Assembly: GCA_015501605.1 (NCBI GenBank)
Contig: JADNRZ010000010.1
Location: 930,001-994,000, forward strand
DNA: 64,000 bases
Direction of reading: 5' to 3'
Source of the DNA: Panaeolus papilionaceus
Lineage: Eukaryota > Basidiomycota > Agaricomycetes > Agaricales
Shown here: positions 48,149 through 60,192 of the stretch, piece after piece
Layout: every line of letters starts with the position of its first letter
Numbering within the stretch: the first letter of the stretch is position 1
Notes under the pieces: model-generated
Seen by the model: only the letters and a program-made list of their open reading frames with translations
What the model was told of the DNA's origin: nothing
Databases searched by the model: none
Made by a program: the position numbers and the translations under genes

Positions 48149-49310
48149 TGTAGAGAGTCGGGGTACTTGGAGGATACCTCCTGGCGGTGCCCGATCTCAT
48201 AGTATTTATATCCCGGATGAAAAGTGGCCATACTCGAAATGAAGACAGAAGTAAGGTTCCGACAAGACAGAAGTTGGCAGTATACAGGGCTAAACCGAAT
48301 TCTTGAGTGCTGAACCGTTCAATATGATTCGAACTCACAAGCAAACCGCTACGGCAGCGTTTGAGGGTGGGACATGAACTCAAAGGGTATGCATCTCAAC
48401 TGCAAGTAACCCACAATCCTGAAAGGCCTAGTGTCATTGATCCGGTATTCTCGTGACAAGCCGCTGTACCTAAGTTGCCGCTGTTGTGCAGGGAATAAGG
48501 GAACAGGTACATGGCTCTTTCAACAGATTAGGAAATTGCGACACGGCATTTCCTTTCATTGGGGACCTTCACTATCATAGCATAATCCATCAAATCAGTC
48601 GTCATTGTGTTGTCGCCTATCGTCCTCGTGGGCGGCCTGCTGAGGACATCTGACATATTTGAAATGGCACGGGTGCAAAGTTCTGACTGAATTGGCGACA
48701 AAGCAGCCAGCCCGCCAGTGACTTACGTAGAGTTATCATTATAAGATTTGATGAGAGGGGATTGAAATGAAGGCCGCATCGGCCACATGTCAGAAAAGGA
48801 CACTGCTGCGTAAGACGTCAGTACTTCGGTGGCCATCCGCTCGTCGCACAAGTACTAAATCCATTTTTAATTGATTTTTAGTAACATGTGGCGGCCTACG
48901 ACCGTGCGTCAGCGTCCCTAGCGCCCCCACAACCCTCCACCCACCACACAGCATGTTCAGGGTCTGAAGTCATAAATGGTCAACAAGTACTCGGAAAATG
49001 GCGCAGATATTGTTATCTTTTCGATTCAATTGTGATGATGCCACAAACATTCTGTGCGGAACTTTCAGAAGCTAGTCAAGAAGCTAAGTCATGAGTCTGG
49101 CCGCTCGGCTAACAATATGGTACCAAGGATAATCCTACGATTGCAATTAAAAATGGATAAATAAAACGCGATATTTTGATTCGAAATACATTATTAGGTA
49201 CAGTAAGTGCTCAAGAAGAATTGTTTGTACAGGCTCGAAGTATTTTACAGATGTGGGGGGCAATCGAATGTACATTGCACTCCTCGCATATCGCTTACAA
49301 CAATTATAAT
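48149..49310. other. intergenic between P450s 1 and 2
   Basis: Promoter of the first P450 (TATA-like box at 48203-48210 in reverse) and 3' flank of the second. No other gene was recognised. Confidence 0.5.
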
Positions 49311-51400
49311 TTAATCCTCGGAGCTGGCCCGAATGATAGCTTCTGCAGCCTTGGAACGTGGCTTAATAGCACATTTGAATGGAAGGGGATGGCTAGAAGA
49401 ATTGTTCAGAACATGTCCAGAAATTCGAAAACATTCCTCACCAAATCATTCCAGAGCGATATTTCGGAACAGGAGGAATGGGAAAGCCTTGGTCATTGAG
49501 TGCCTCACTGATCGTGAACATGGACAGCACGCTGGCTGCAGTCATCCAAAGGGTCGATAAAGCGACGTGGATACCCGGGCATATCCTACATCGGACAATA
49601 AGAATGTTATAAAGCGGAAACATCCTGTCTGACACCACTACGTACCTTCGTCCGAATCCAAACGCCATGAGGGCGGGATCCCGAATATCAGGGTTTAATT
49701 TTCCGTACCTCAGGAAACGCTCTGGTTTGAAAACAGTTGGATCTGGGTACTCTTTCTCGTCTTGAAGCATTGCCCTGTGGTGAATGTCAAAAAATGCCCT
49801 TCGAAAACGAATAGCACACACATACCATGCATTCCCGATGACAACTGATCCTTTGGGGATGAAGTGGCCCTTGTATACATCATCTTCTGTTAACATATGA
49901 GGAACGCCTGAAAGGAAGTACGCTTATTCAGAGGTAATAATCGAGGGGTAATAAGGATTTGACCTACCGATGGGCGTGGCTGGTTGCCAACGCAAAACTT
50001 CCTTCACAAGTGCAGAGATGTAAGGAAGGTCGCTTTCATCACTATATTCAGGCAGACGACCTCCCAAGACCCTGTCGAGTTCTTCTTGTGCTCGGGCCTG
50101 AACGGCGGGGTAGCAAAGCATGGCTAAGAAGAACGTGTGGATTGCAGCCAAGCTTGTATCCGCTCCACCTGTCCACATTCATTCATCGGAGGAGAAAAGG
50201 AAGGAAGGGCCGCACACGTACCTGCAAAGACAATGCCAGCGGTATCTTTGATGACCTCATGTTGATGTTGAACATTGCCCGACTCGTTGATCTGCTCCAG
50301 CGACTGAGATGCCAAAGATGGCCTCGAATCGCCGGATGCCTAAAGAAATGTTTATTTGATCACTTTCGAACGAAGACACTTCGACGGATCTTACCATGCT
50401 CTTCATTGTTGCGGCAAAAGGGCGCTCGTGGAAGTCGCTTTGGAGCTTGCGCCACGTTTTTGCCTTGCTCTGAAATCTTGCTCCTGGCACCCAGCCAGGG
50501 ATGTATTGGAAAATGGGGAACACATCGACCAGAAATGCTCCTGGGACTGCTGCTTCGAGGAACGAGGCACTCGCTTTTTCTGCCAGTTCAATGTATGGAT
50601 CATTGGATGGTTGGATCTGCAAGCCATATGCCAGGGAAAGTGCGATACCACCAATGGTCCTGAATCGAATGACATTAGGCCTGTCAGAGGAACACGCATG
50701 TATGAGAAATACGTACTCCCGGGCGATATCGAGAAAGTCGGCCGGGCGATCGAGAAGTTTTAAGAGCATCTTTCGAGTAAACTCCGCTTGCCTGGGACGA
50801 TAAAAATCGGCATTGTGTTGGTTGAAAAACTTGGTGAACAGTCGACGTCGCTCTCTCCAAGGGTCGCCATAAGGCAAGGCGGATATGAGCCATCCCCAGC
50901 CCATTCTGTAAAGATAAGATGTCAAAATGGCAGAATGGATGGTAGAACCCGAATAACACTTGCAGTTCACTGAGCATCGGAAAGCGTGGCCTACCGAAAG
51001 ATCGGATCGAACTACAGACAGTTGAACATATGCGGCGACATACCGACTCGAGTAAATTGAGGATCTTTTATCACAAAGATCGCTCGCTGCAGCGTACGAG
51101 TTGAGGACCATAAAGTTGAAGCCAGCTGCTTGGAAGTGAATGATGTCTGAATCTAAGGAACCTGTGTCAGTACTATTTGATTGACCAGCAGCAAAGCAGT
51201 AACCCACTGTATTGTTCTCCCCATTTCGCGTAGACCTCCCATTCGAAACTCGTTGGGATGTCGAGGAAGTTCCCCAGGATTGGTAGTTTGGGGGGTCCAG
51301 GAGGAAGATGTTGATGGCTTCTTTTGCGTTGAAGGCGGAGGTATATCAGAACGCACAGAAGGATGGATAGCAGGAATACAGCGGTATTAGATTCTTTCAT
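49311..51400 (-). CDS. cytochrome P450 (2 of 3)
   Basis: Haem monooxygenase related to its two neighbours. The start at 51400 places a hydrophobic anchor (AVFLLSILLCVLIYL) before HLPPGPPKLPILGNFLDIP; an ATG ten codons earlier (51430) is possible. Motifs are SSIYSSR, WVPGARF, the I-helix AGGADTS completed across the intron near 50170, KEVLRW (ExxR), FKPERFL and the haem loop FGFGRRICPG split by an intron near 49610. The last exon restores the usual C-terminal CHPFPFKCAIKPRSK, and the stop is at 49311-49313. Its promoter has a TATA-like box about 46 bp from the start codon and a perfect 14-bp palindrome about 135-150 bp out. A role in the suspected triterpenoid block is inferred from position and relatedness. 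Confidence 0.9.
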
Positions 51401-54400
51401 TCTGAGGGTAAAATCACTCAATCTCCACACCAGCTTTCACCTCTAAATATATAACGCGGCCTTGCAAACACCAGATAACTTGGATTCCGATGAACAGCTG
51501 ATCCGGCGCAGGTGGTTTAGCTTAGATCGGTGTATGGTTCGCGAACCAGTTACGCATGGGGTTTAGATGCTCCTGACATACAAAACGGGTGCAGGGTGCT
51601 TTCTGGTGCCGCGCCTTATCTGTATGTATTTGCAACAACGCAACAAAGTTCAAAGGCGGTTTTAAGCGGCTGGTGCTAACGAAGTATCAGCAACCCGAGC
51701 CAGTTTGAAGCAGAAAACATACTTTGTGGGTGACAGTCTTCCAGGTATGACGAAATATGTTGCTGGATTGATCGTATGGGATGGGGGGACATATGACGAA
51801 ACCCTTGACAGTGACATTGGGTAGGAGGGTGCTTGGTTTCCTAAATGGCTCGTGAAACGCATGTCTAATTGTTGAAACTTATGACGTTCCGCATCGGGTG
51901 GCCTGTGGACGAAAATACGCGGACAGAATTTTAATTGTTGGGCGCCTAGAGTCAGGATCATGCCACGACATTTTAATGACCGGGCACCCATCATACCCTG
52001 CGGAGAGCTTTATGCGTTACAGCAAACCAGGGTACAGGCCTGGATGCTGACAAGAGGGATGCCCAAGGCATCCCAATTAGACGAGGTCGTCCCCAGATTG
52101 AGGTAAGTGAGTTGTTCCTAAATGCATGATTGTGGATGCCTCCTTTGCTGTATCAGTATAGGGGAGCGGTACTGATCTTTTAATCTCCCCATTTGGGGTA
52201 TGGTAGCCCAAATAGCAACTTGGAATCGACGGAGTGTTCGGTTGTTTCAAGATAATATGCAATGACCAAGGCTTACCCAATAGGACAGTGTTCACGTTAT
52301 TGAACAGATCCCTTTACATACCAACGTTATGACATACTCAAGGAGTCGGGAGACGGATTGTGTGGCACATCCACTTGATAATGCCTAGCGTCGTTCTGCT
52401 GAATCCCCGAGCGACACGGCAACCAGATGCCCATGATACACAATGTTGTTTCCTATTCACAAAAGGGGTATCGGAACACTGTAGAATTGAGCAACAGTAC
52501 CCTAAATATTGGAGGAAATGGAGGGCCTGCGGCACCTCTGGCAGATGAGGATTGTGGGCGCGATGTGAGGAGCACCCATTGGCTGACAAAGTCCCCGTTT
52601 GTTTGAATTGCAGATAAGCAGAGAAAGGACTCAAAAAGATGTAATTGATGAGTACTGTCGAATTCATCCAAATGAGTGCTTGGAAACGAAACCAACAAAC
52701 CCACCTATGCGCTGATTATTCGACATCTGTCGCGTCCTAAAGGAGCCGTGCTTGAATCTCAACTAGCGGTGACTTTTGAGAATTTACTGAAAACAATAAT
52801 TATCAATCAAACAAGTCATTGTGAAACGTCAGCCACAAGCCGTGTAACCAAAGTCCCTGAAATACGTTCTCCTTCCGACTGCACAGATGCTGTCAAAATT
52901 CGGGAGGCCTCATAAGACCTGGACACCGGTTACTACGAATCGTTACTGGTCATTTTGTGGAAATGGAAAGCTTTCGCGGTTTAATGACCGAGAATGCCTA
53001 CACAAAACAAAAGGCTCAACATGAACCTGGGCACTAGGTTCACCGTCGGCTCAGGAAGAGGTTTAGAAGAAACCTGTGATGTTACAAATGAGGTTGGACC
53101 TGATGAGGGTTTGCTTGGAAATTTGTATGAACACAAACAAGGGCAAGCAAATACAAACAAAACTACTCAATTCAAGTTGACGCTAAACCACCACAACGTC
53201 TCACAACGTTCGCCAATGTTGCATTAGTATTGATTCCATCGAAAACAGTTCAATTTCGTTATGCAAGTTGGCTTTGGATAAGGCATGCACTCTAACCATT
53301 GATGGATTCACAACTTCACACAATATTGAATGTGATAGAGACCAAACACTGGAGTCTGGCATGTTCAATCCTTGCACGGCACAGGACAACGAAGAGGCAA
53401 TATGAATAGAGTTTACCTTGGAAGCTGACCATGTCAGAAGGGTCTCGATGAGATAATTCCTCTCCCAATAGGCATCTACCAGGACTCCAAGCGGTACGTA
53501 GATCCGTCCAAACAATTGACATTCCCTGCCAGGGCGACTGAATGAGGGAGTCTCAAGCACACGTCGGGGGTCATGCTCTTCGACTTCTTAGATAACTTAG
53601 CCAATACATCCTTTTCATACTCACAGACGTGTTAGTCACAGCGATCCCGTCCGGACGAGTTATGCACATGCCGAGCCCTTCTCACCAGCGCGTACCGGAA
53701 GATGCACTCGCTTGCAGACGCCGGTTCAAGATTAACACTTCTCTTCGTTGGTCTGCCTTCTTCATGTGAATGTGATCTATGTCTTGATGGTTATCGGGAC
53801 TGTCAGCCATCCACGTCTTTTATTTGTGAATGTGCCTCATGACTTATTTTTGTCCACAGTGCACGTCATTTTGGTTTGGACTTGAGATGTAGAGGCAATC
53901 TCAATTTTCTCACTGACCAATTCTACTAGAATGTAGGGTGGTAATGTTACAACATTCCAAGTCATTCCTAACAAACGTGTTACAATCTTATCTTGCAGCA
54001 AACCAGAACACCTCTGCCGTTGTAAACGATTGTACGGGGATATCAAACCCTTTGTCAGGATTATCACATAATCAATTGTAGGAGTGATGGTGAAAGTGCA
54101 GAACGCTCTTGCCAGTAACATCGCTTCATTGTACTTTTGAGGAGTTGTCCTTCAAACATGTTGTTGTAGGGCCTTTCCCATTCCTACTACCGAGGTGTAA
54201 CCTTCATTCACACACCGGGTTCCAAATCGCGTGCATTAGGACTACAAGGAGCAGATCTAAATATATACCACACGAGGCAAGGCGCTAAAAGGGACACCTG
54301 CGGCAACGACGGAAATCGCCAGTGAACGTTCAAGGTGTTCCATACTTTGCCTCATTCCCACTCTCTTCCTTAACCTTATCCACCAGGTTCTCCACCCTTA

Positions 54401-54477
54401 TTGTCGATCTCTAGCGTCTCTGCAACGGCACATAGGAAGAATAGCCCGCTGAACGTCTTGGATCACAATTTACAACT
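51401..54477. other. gene-poor gap inside the P450 block
   Basis: About 3 kb without a recognisable gene. The left end carries the promoter of P450 2 (TATA-like box near 51446, palindrome at 51535) and the right end that of the CorA-like gene. Small open frames here show no family motif. Confidence 0.5.
51535..51548. promoter_or_regulatory. perfect 14-bp palindrome upstream of P450 2
   Basis: TGGTTCGCGAACCA equals its own reverse complement and lies about 135-150 bp before the P450 2 start codon. It is a plausible site for a dimeric regulator; no binding protein is known. Confidence 0.45.
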
Positions 54478-57112
54478 ATGGATACTTTGCAATTACAACC
54501 CCCCGTTACACGACCTTCGTCTGCAAGGTCACTATCTATCAGGAGCTTCAGATCTCTTGGGAGTCAGCGATCTGTCGCTAGCAGGAATCCCAAGAAAGTC
54601 AACTCATCAAAAGCACCTCACCCTTCTCATCGTCACGCCGCACCTTCAGCACCTTGGCCATGGGTGGATTTAGAAGATGGTGAGTACTGGTCCTTGGATT
54701 TTGCATGAGGCCATGGGTTGGACTGCACGACATGAACTGTGCACGCACCATGTTGTGCAAAGTCTGGACCCCACATCTGTCGCAAAAATTTGCACGTGGG
54801 ATGCAGGCAGCCCTGACCGTTGACATCGGGAATGTTTACTGACCGTCAAGATTTGTTTGTAGAGGTCGATAAGAAACAACTTGATACCGCCGCTCCCCCA
54901 ATTCCTCCGAAGTGTCTGCATGGAGATGATTGTAATAGATGCTGGACTGGTTACCCTCAGTCGCGGTTTCCCAATTGGACCCCGAGACAGGTCAGAAAGA
55001 GCAAAATTGAGGAAGCCATCCGCGACTACAATAGAAACGAGCAGTGCATCTTGTATCGGGTAGATGTTGACGACAACGGCTATTTCAGTAACGTTGCTCC
55101 TATTGAAGTGGACGACAATGATGCTTTTTCCGAGACTTTGTGGACGAAGTTGGTGAATGAAGAGGTATGTATGGTTAAATACAACGATTTTGGGTTAGGA
55201 TTACTTACGACCCTCTTCAGAGGAAACCAAATAACCGTGTTCGCGCTGTGTTTTTACACAACACTTCAGGCCCTGTGCTGCAGATGTTGGGTACAAAGTA
55301 TGCTTTCTTGTACATTCATTTTGACGATCGGTGACTGAGACTTATACAGATACAACATCGAACCATTTTTTTGGTCGTCTTCTTTGAACTGGATTCCGTC
55401 CAGGTTTCAGGAAGCCGCCAAGCCTGGGGAGGGTGACCGTAAGTCTTAATCTTACTTCACGACTGAACGTTACATTTTGATTATTTATTTATTTTAATTA
55501 TCGATTTTTCTGCAGACATCACCCTCACATTGACGTTTGTGCGGTCCATGACACTCGACAAGGCGGAACAGTTGAACAACTCCGTCATATCACTTATAAA
55601 CACTTCACCGTCCACATTAATCGGTACGGTTGAGTTTCGCTAGATAATCGCGATTATCCGCCTCATTCAGCTTTGTAGGAAATCAAAAAATCGACACCAA
55701 TTCGCCGTTGCTCCTCAGTTCGAGTATGTGCATCCAACGACTGTATAGCCTATCTTCTGACCGCTCAACAGACAAGCGTCTGCTGGTCCTCGACCTCCTG
55801 GCTGTTCATCTCGTCCGCAATGTCAAGGAAAACACCATTATCTCTTATCATCCAACCAATAACAAACGAACGACCCAAGCGAAGTTCCTTCATGAACGTA
55901 TCCGTTTCGCCGGTATGTTTAGACTTGTCTCTATATTTAGATGTGTATACTCATCAAGGAATAGGACAATCTGTCTACTGGCAGAATATCTTCCAAAACT
56001 CGGAAGATCCGACGTTCCTCCTTCTTGCTTTCATTTGGCACGCCATTTATGCTTGGGATCAAGCTTTGGAGGATCTCTATGGGCATATAAGTTATCTGGT
56101 GTGTTGCTCTTTTTTTTTCAAACGAAAAAATGGTGTCTCGATTCTGATTTGACTCTGTTAGGAAACCCGTGTAATGACGACAACCGAAATGCACCTTACC
56201 CATGAACTTCATACGATCCGCGCTCACCACCTGCATTACACATCTTTGCTAGATGACTTCAGCAAACACGTCATCTTCATCCGTGATACACCCAATCCGG
56301 CCCTCCAGGGCTATAACACGCCTGAGCAGGACAAATCGTTTAACAAGGCCATCATGGAGAGGGAGTGCTTCACTTTGTTAAGCGAGATCAAGCGTCTCCA
56401 ATCAGATTTGAACATGCAAGAGAGGAGGCTGAAAAACGTCATGGGATTGGTATGTTTTTCTATTTTATGGACTACAATTTGTGCTAATGGTGAACAATAC
56501 ATAGGTCTTCAGCTCCGTGAATATCACCGATAGTCGATATATGAGGGAGATGACGGAGGCCGCCGTCAGGGACAGTGCAGCTGTGCGTTTTCTCCCCCAA
56601 GTGTCAAGTGGAGATTTACTGATGCTCCACTTACAGATGAAGCAAGTCGCCTACCTAACCATGGTGTTCCTCCCGGCTTCATTTGTAGCCGTAAGTAATG
56701 CGACTCTCGTTAAGTATATGTTACTCATTCTTCTTATGAATAGGGAGTGTTTGGGATGAACGTACAAGAAATCAACCCTGGAACGCTTGGAACTCTGCCT
56801 CACTATCTCGAAGTTGCCCTGCCACTTACATTGCTCACTGCATGGGTTATTATCGCATTCCAAAATACTTACCTCTTCGAGGAAGAGACTCACTTCCTCC
56901 TACGACTCGGCTGGCCTGTATATCTCGTCCTCAAATACTTCGGGTGGAATAAACCAAAGCCAAAGGGAGAATTGGAGGAAGGAGAGATAAAGGATGAAAA
57001 AGCCGGTGAATTCAATAATATCGCAGTCGAACCTCCGGCAGAGGAAGCGAGCAATCGCCCCATTCTGCCATTATCCCAACCTTCGCCGATGTATTCCGCT
57101 TTTCAACGATAA
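54478..57112 (+). CDS. CorA-like magnesium/divalent metal transporter
   Basis: Two-pass membrane channel for Mg2+ or a related ion. Multi-exon, roughly 600 residues, ending at 57110-57112. A basic, Ser-rich N-terminal tail leads into a large soluble domain (ILYRVDVDDNGYFSNVAPIEV, WSSSLNWIPSRFQEA, AFIWHAIYAWDQALEDLY) and long helices (ECFTLLSEIKRLQSDLNMQE, EMTEAAVRDSAAMKQ). The pore helix VAYLTMVFLPASFVAGVFG ends in the signature GMN, followed by a second membrane helix (LPLTLLTAWVIIAFQ) and a charged C-terminus. The first intron (54680-54850) is long at 171 nt. It is the only plus-strand gene within the P450 block, and nothing ties it functionally to triterpenes. The exact metal cannot be told. 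Confidence 0.85.
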
Positions 57113-57306
57113 AAATGTTTTCGGGTTTTATGCTTCTGTATCAGGTTTTTTCTTTAGGTTCCACTGTGTACGAACATTGTTCTGTATATTTATTACGATG
57201 GGTTTGGGCTGCAGGGTAGAATAGCTTTACGATTTTTGAACGCAATACATGATCACGACCTTTGATGAATACAACTATCGGTGGGCATCGGCCTAATCCC
57301 CCCAAT

Positions 57307-59438
57307 TCACTCGTCATCCCAATTAACTTCATTCAGTAACTTTTCCACCGCGGCTGATCGTGTAACAAAAGAACACCTAAAATCCTTTGGAGTTCTTCCC
57401 CAGCATCATTAGTGGGGTGCAGAAAGAAGGCGCGAAATCATTCTCACTGAATACCAGCAGGGTGATACGGATGTTCTAAACCCGCCGTCTCGTCCACTCT
57501 TTCCATATGAAATGCAGCCATCAGGGAGGAGACGGTAATCCAAATAGATGCCTTTGCAATATGCCGCCCTGGACAAATCCTAACAAGAATGTTGGGCACA
57601 GTTAATTTTAAATTTATCAGAGTCGCGTACCTAAAAGGATCTGTTTATTAGGACACACCTTCGACCAAAGCCCCACATAGCGATATCGGGATCAGGGACT
57701 GTTTTATCGATCTTGCTTCCGTCTGGTGTTAAAAAGCGACTGGGGTTAAATTTGGACGCTTCTTTGTAAATGTTTTCGTCGCGTAAAATCGCCCTGTGTG
57801 CGATCCACGTTAGGTGGGTTCGGAAGAAAGGGTTATTGTTTTACCATGCATTGGCGAACACGATGGCACCTTTGGGGATCCTGTATCCCTTGTATTGGTC
57901 TTCGTCACTTGAGACATGCGGAAGTGCTGTAAAAACCGAGGGTTTCTTAAGCTTCTTTTACAGATCGAACTGGTTTCTAGTTTACCCAAGGGAGTAATGT
58001 TTCTCCATCGCAGACACTCTTTTATTACTGCTGTAGTATACGGCAGAACTGGTTCATCTTCAAATGTGGGCAGGATACCGACCCCTAAGACAGTGTCCAG
58101 TTCCCTCTGAGCCTTTTTGAGAATATCTTGATGGTTAAGAAGGATCAGGAGACAGGTCGAAATCGATGCTACCGTCTGGGAATTGATCATTAGCATCAGA
58201 TAAAATGTGTCCTACGTGTCGACACCAAGTTTCAGGGCTTACAGTGTCTACTCCTCCTAAAATAACATGAGCTTAGAAGTAGAAAGGTTTGATGGAGTCT
58301 GCGCACCTGTATACATTGCAGCAGCGACAAGTTTGACGTCCTCAGGGTTCTTGATCATATTATCAGACCCGTCTGCCAGGCGACTGAGACCATAAAAGCA
58401 AAACGAAGGCTTAGCAATTCCCTCTGTCTGTGTTCAAGGCGAAAGAGTGAGTGTAAAACAATTAATGATACGAATCAGTTTTACCATTTGCCGCTGTACT
58501 TCATCGAAGGGGATATTCACAAAGTCTTCCAAATTTTGCCTCCAACGTTTTGCCTTGCGTTTAAATCCCGCACCTGGAAACCAGGATGGGACATGCTTAA
58601 GCATCGGGAAGCTGTCCACCAAAAATGCACCAGGGTTCAATGCCTCCACTGATGGCCTAATAGCCCTTTCAGAAAGGAGGATATACTTGTCATCTTTCGA
58701 TGTGACATCAAAACCATAAGCAATCGCCATGGTTAGGACAGACGAGTGTCTATCCCCAGACTCATAAGCAAGCTACGTTCACGGGAAGACATGAGACTTT
58801 CAGGACATACAATCTCAATTGACCCATGACATCGTCTTGGTCCTTCAGCAACCTTTGAAGAAGTTTTCGAGCTCCTTGGAGCTGGTAAGGCCGAAAACGC
58901 GCTACAGCGTCGGTGTGGAATTCCCGGTGAAATATTCTGCGGTAATGCCTCCAGGCATCACCTGCACAGACCTTGTGAGCACGATCGTGAGTTCAAATGG
59001 GTGTGTAACTCTACTTACCATAATCCTTGAATCCAAAGTTGAACTCCCAACCCATTAGCTCACGAACCATGGGAAGCCGAGGACGACTAGAGTACGTCGA
59101 TGACTTTTTTTCGAACAGGGATACCATCGCGTCATAGGTGTCAAGAACAATAATTTCAGTCCCAGCGACATTGAGGCATAGGATATCAGTTCCTGAGTAG
59201 GTACTATCGTTAACTCAAATATCAACAACAGAATGTGAAGATGTTGCTCACCAATGAGTTGGGACCATTCATGAAATGTCTTCCATTCACAGAACCTGGG
59301 CATTCGAAACAAGTTACCCACTAAGGGCAGACCTTTAGGACCAGGAGGTAAAGAGGCACGGCCTTTCCTCCGACATAAATAGCGCACGGAGGATATAAAG
59401 ACGGCGACCAGCAATAAAGACCCAGTGAGGACGTCCAT
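57307..59438 (-). CDS. cytochrome P450 (3 of 3), with unusual signature residues
   Basis: Haem monooxygenase of the same group as the two P450s to the left. The N-terminal anchor (LTGSLLLVAVFISSVRYL) precedes SLPPGPKGLPLVGNLFRMP. Family phrases include FLVDSFPMLKHVPSWFPGAGF and KECLRW (ExxR). The I-helix reads TGGVDTT, assembled over two introns near 58240-58310. Two usually conserved positions differ: the PERF motif reads FNPSRF (Ser for Glu), and the haem loop reads WGFGRRICPGR, with Trp where Phe is standard seven residues before the cysteine ligand. The cysteine and ExxR are intact, so activity is likely but selectivity may differ. A TATAAAA box lies about 50 bp before the start codon. 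The last exon ends NWDDE with the stop at 57307-57309. Confidence 0.87.
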
Positions 59439-60192
59439 CGGGTGTGCAAGTTGAAATACTGAGAAACGTTGGTTGATAAAAGCTAGGTTTTATATTCGGT
59501 TTCCCATTGAATCCCCAACTCCGGGTCCAACGCTAGTAAGATATGAGAACGGCTGAGGACGGTGAATCATATTGAGGTGTTGAGAAACCGCCTGAGATCC
59601 GCATTCAACGCATTTGCGTTTGGCATGCTGCCAAATTTGCCCTGCTCCACCGATAAGCAATTTATTCTTTGCTCCGACGATATCGTCTGAAATTTGAGTT
59701 CCAAAAGGCTTTCAGTCACCGCCGGACATGGTAGCACATAGAAACATTCAAGTCCTGCAAGAGTTCGACCAGTTGTCGACGGTAGTACTAGCTTTTCTAA
59801 GCTTTTTCAAGATTCTCCTATATTAATACCAGACATGGGGCTTTTCGTTTCAATATATTCCCATTTTGTGGTAATCGCCGGCCAATATGTGCGGCAGCTT
59901 GCGTCAATAGGAAGCTAGGTGATGTTGTCGTTGTAGCCAGAAAAAGAGCAAGAAACGCAAGCAGCGAAAGTTTGTTTGTCAGACGTTGTTTTCCACGATC
60001 AATCTAATCAAGACGCGGACTCGAAGGGAAATGTGTGTATTCTAGTCAGTGACACCACAGCTACAAGAAACGAAGATTATAATATACATCGATATCTCTA
60101 CAATTTAAAAAATACAGTCTTGAAATGTAATGACATTCCGATAGGATAGCAAGCGAAGGACAAAGCGATACCCGCTATATATATAAAAAGCA
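59439..60192. other. intergenic
   Basis: Promoter of P450 3 (TATA-like box at 59488-59494 in reverse) and 3' flank of VPS15. No coding or RNA feature was recognised. Confidence 0.5.

Noticed and set aside
51510..51560. Possible tRNA (TTAGCTTAGATCGG then GGTTCG)
   Set aside because: The A-box-like and B-box-like parts are too close for an anticodon arm, and the second part is the palindrome described above.
54280..54292. GGCGCTAAAA about 200 bp before the CorA-like gene, resembling the DUF6535 element
   Set aside because: Only the first nine bases match and the ATATA part is absent; a similar match occurs by chance inside VPS15 coding DNA.
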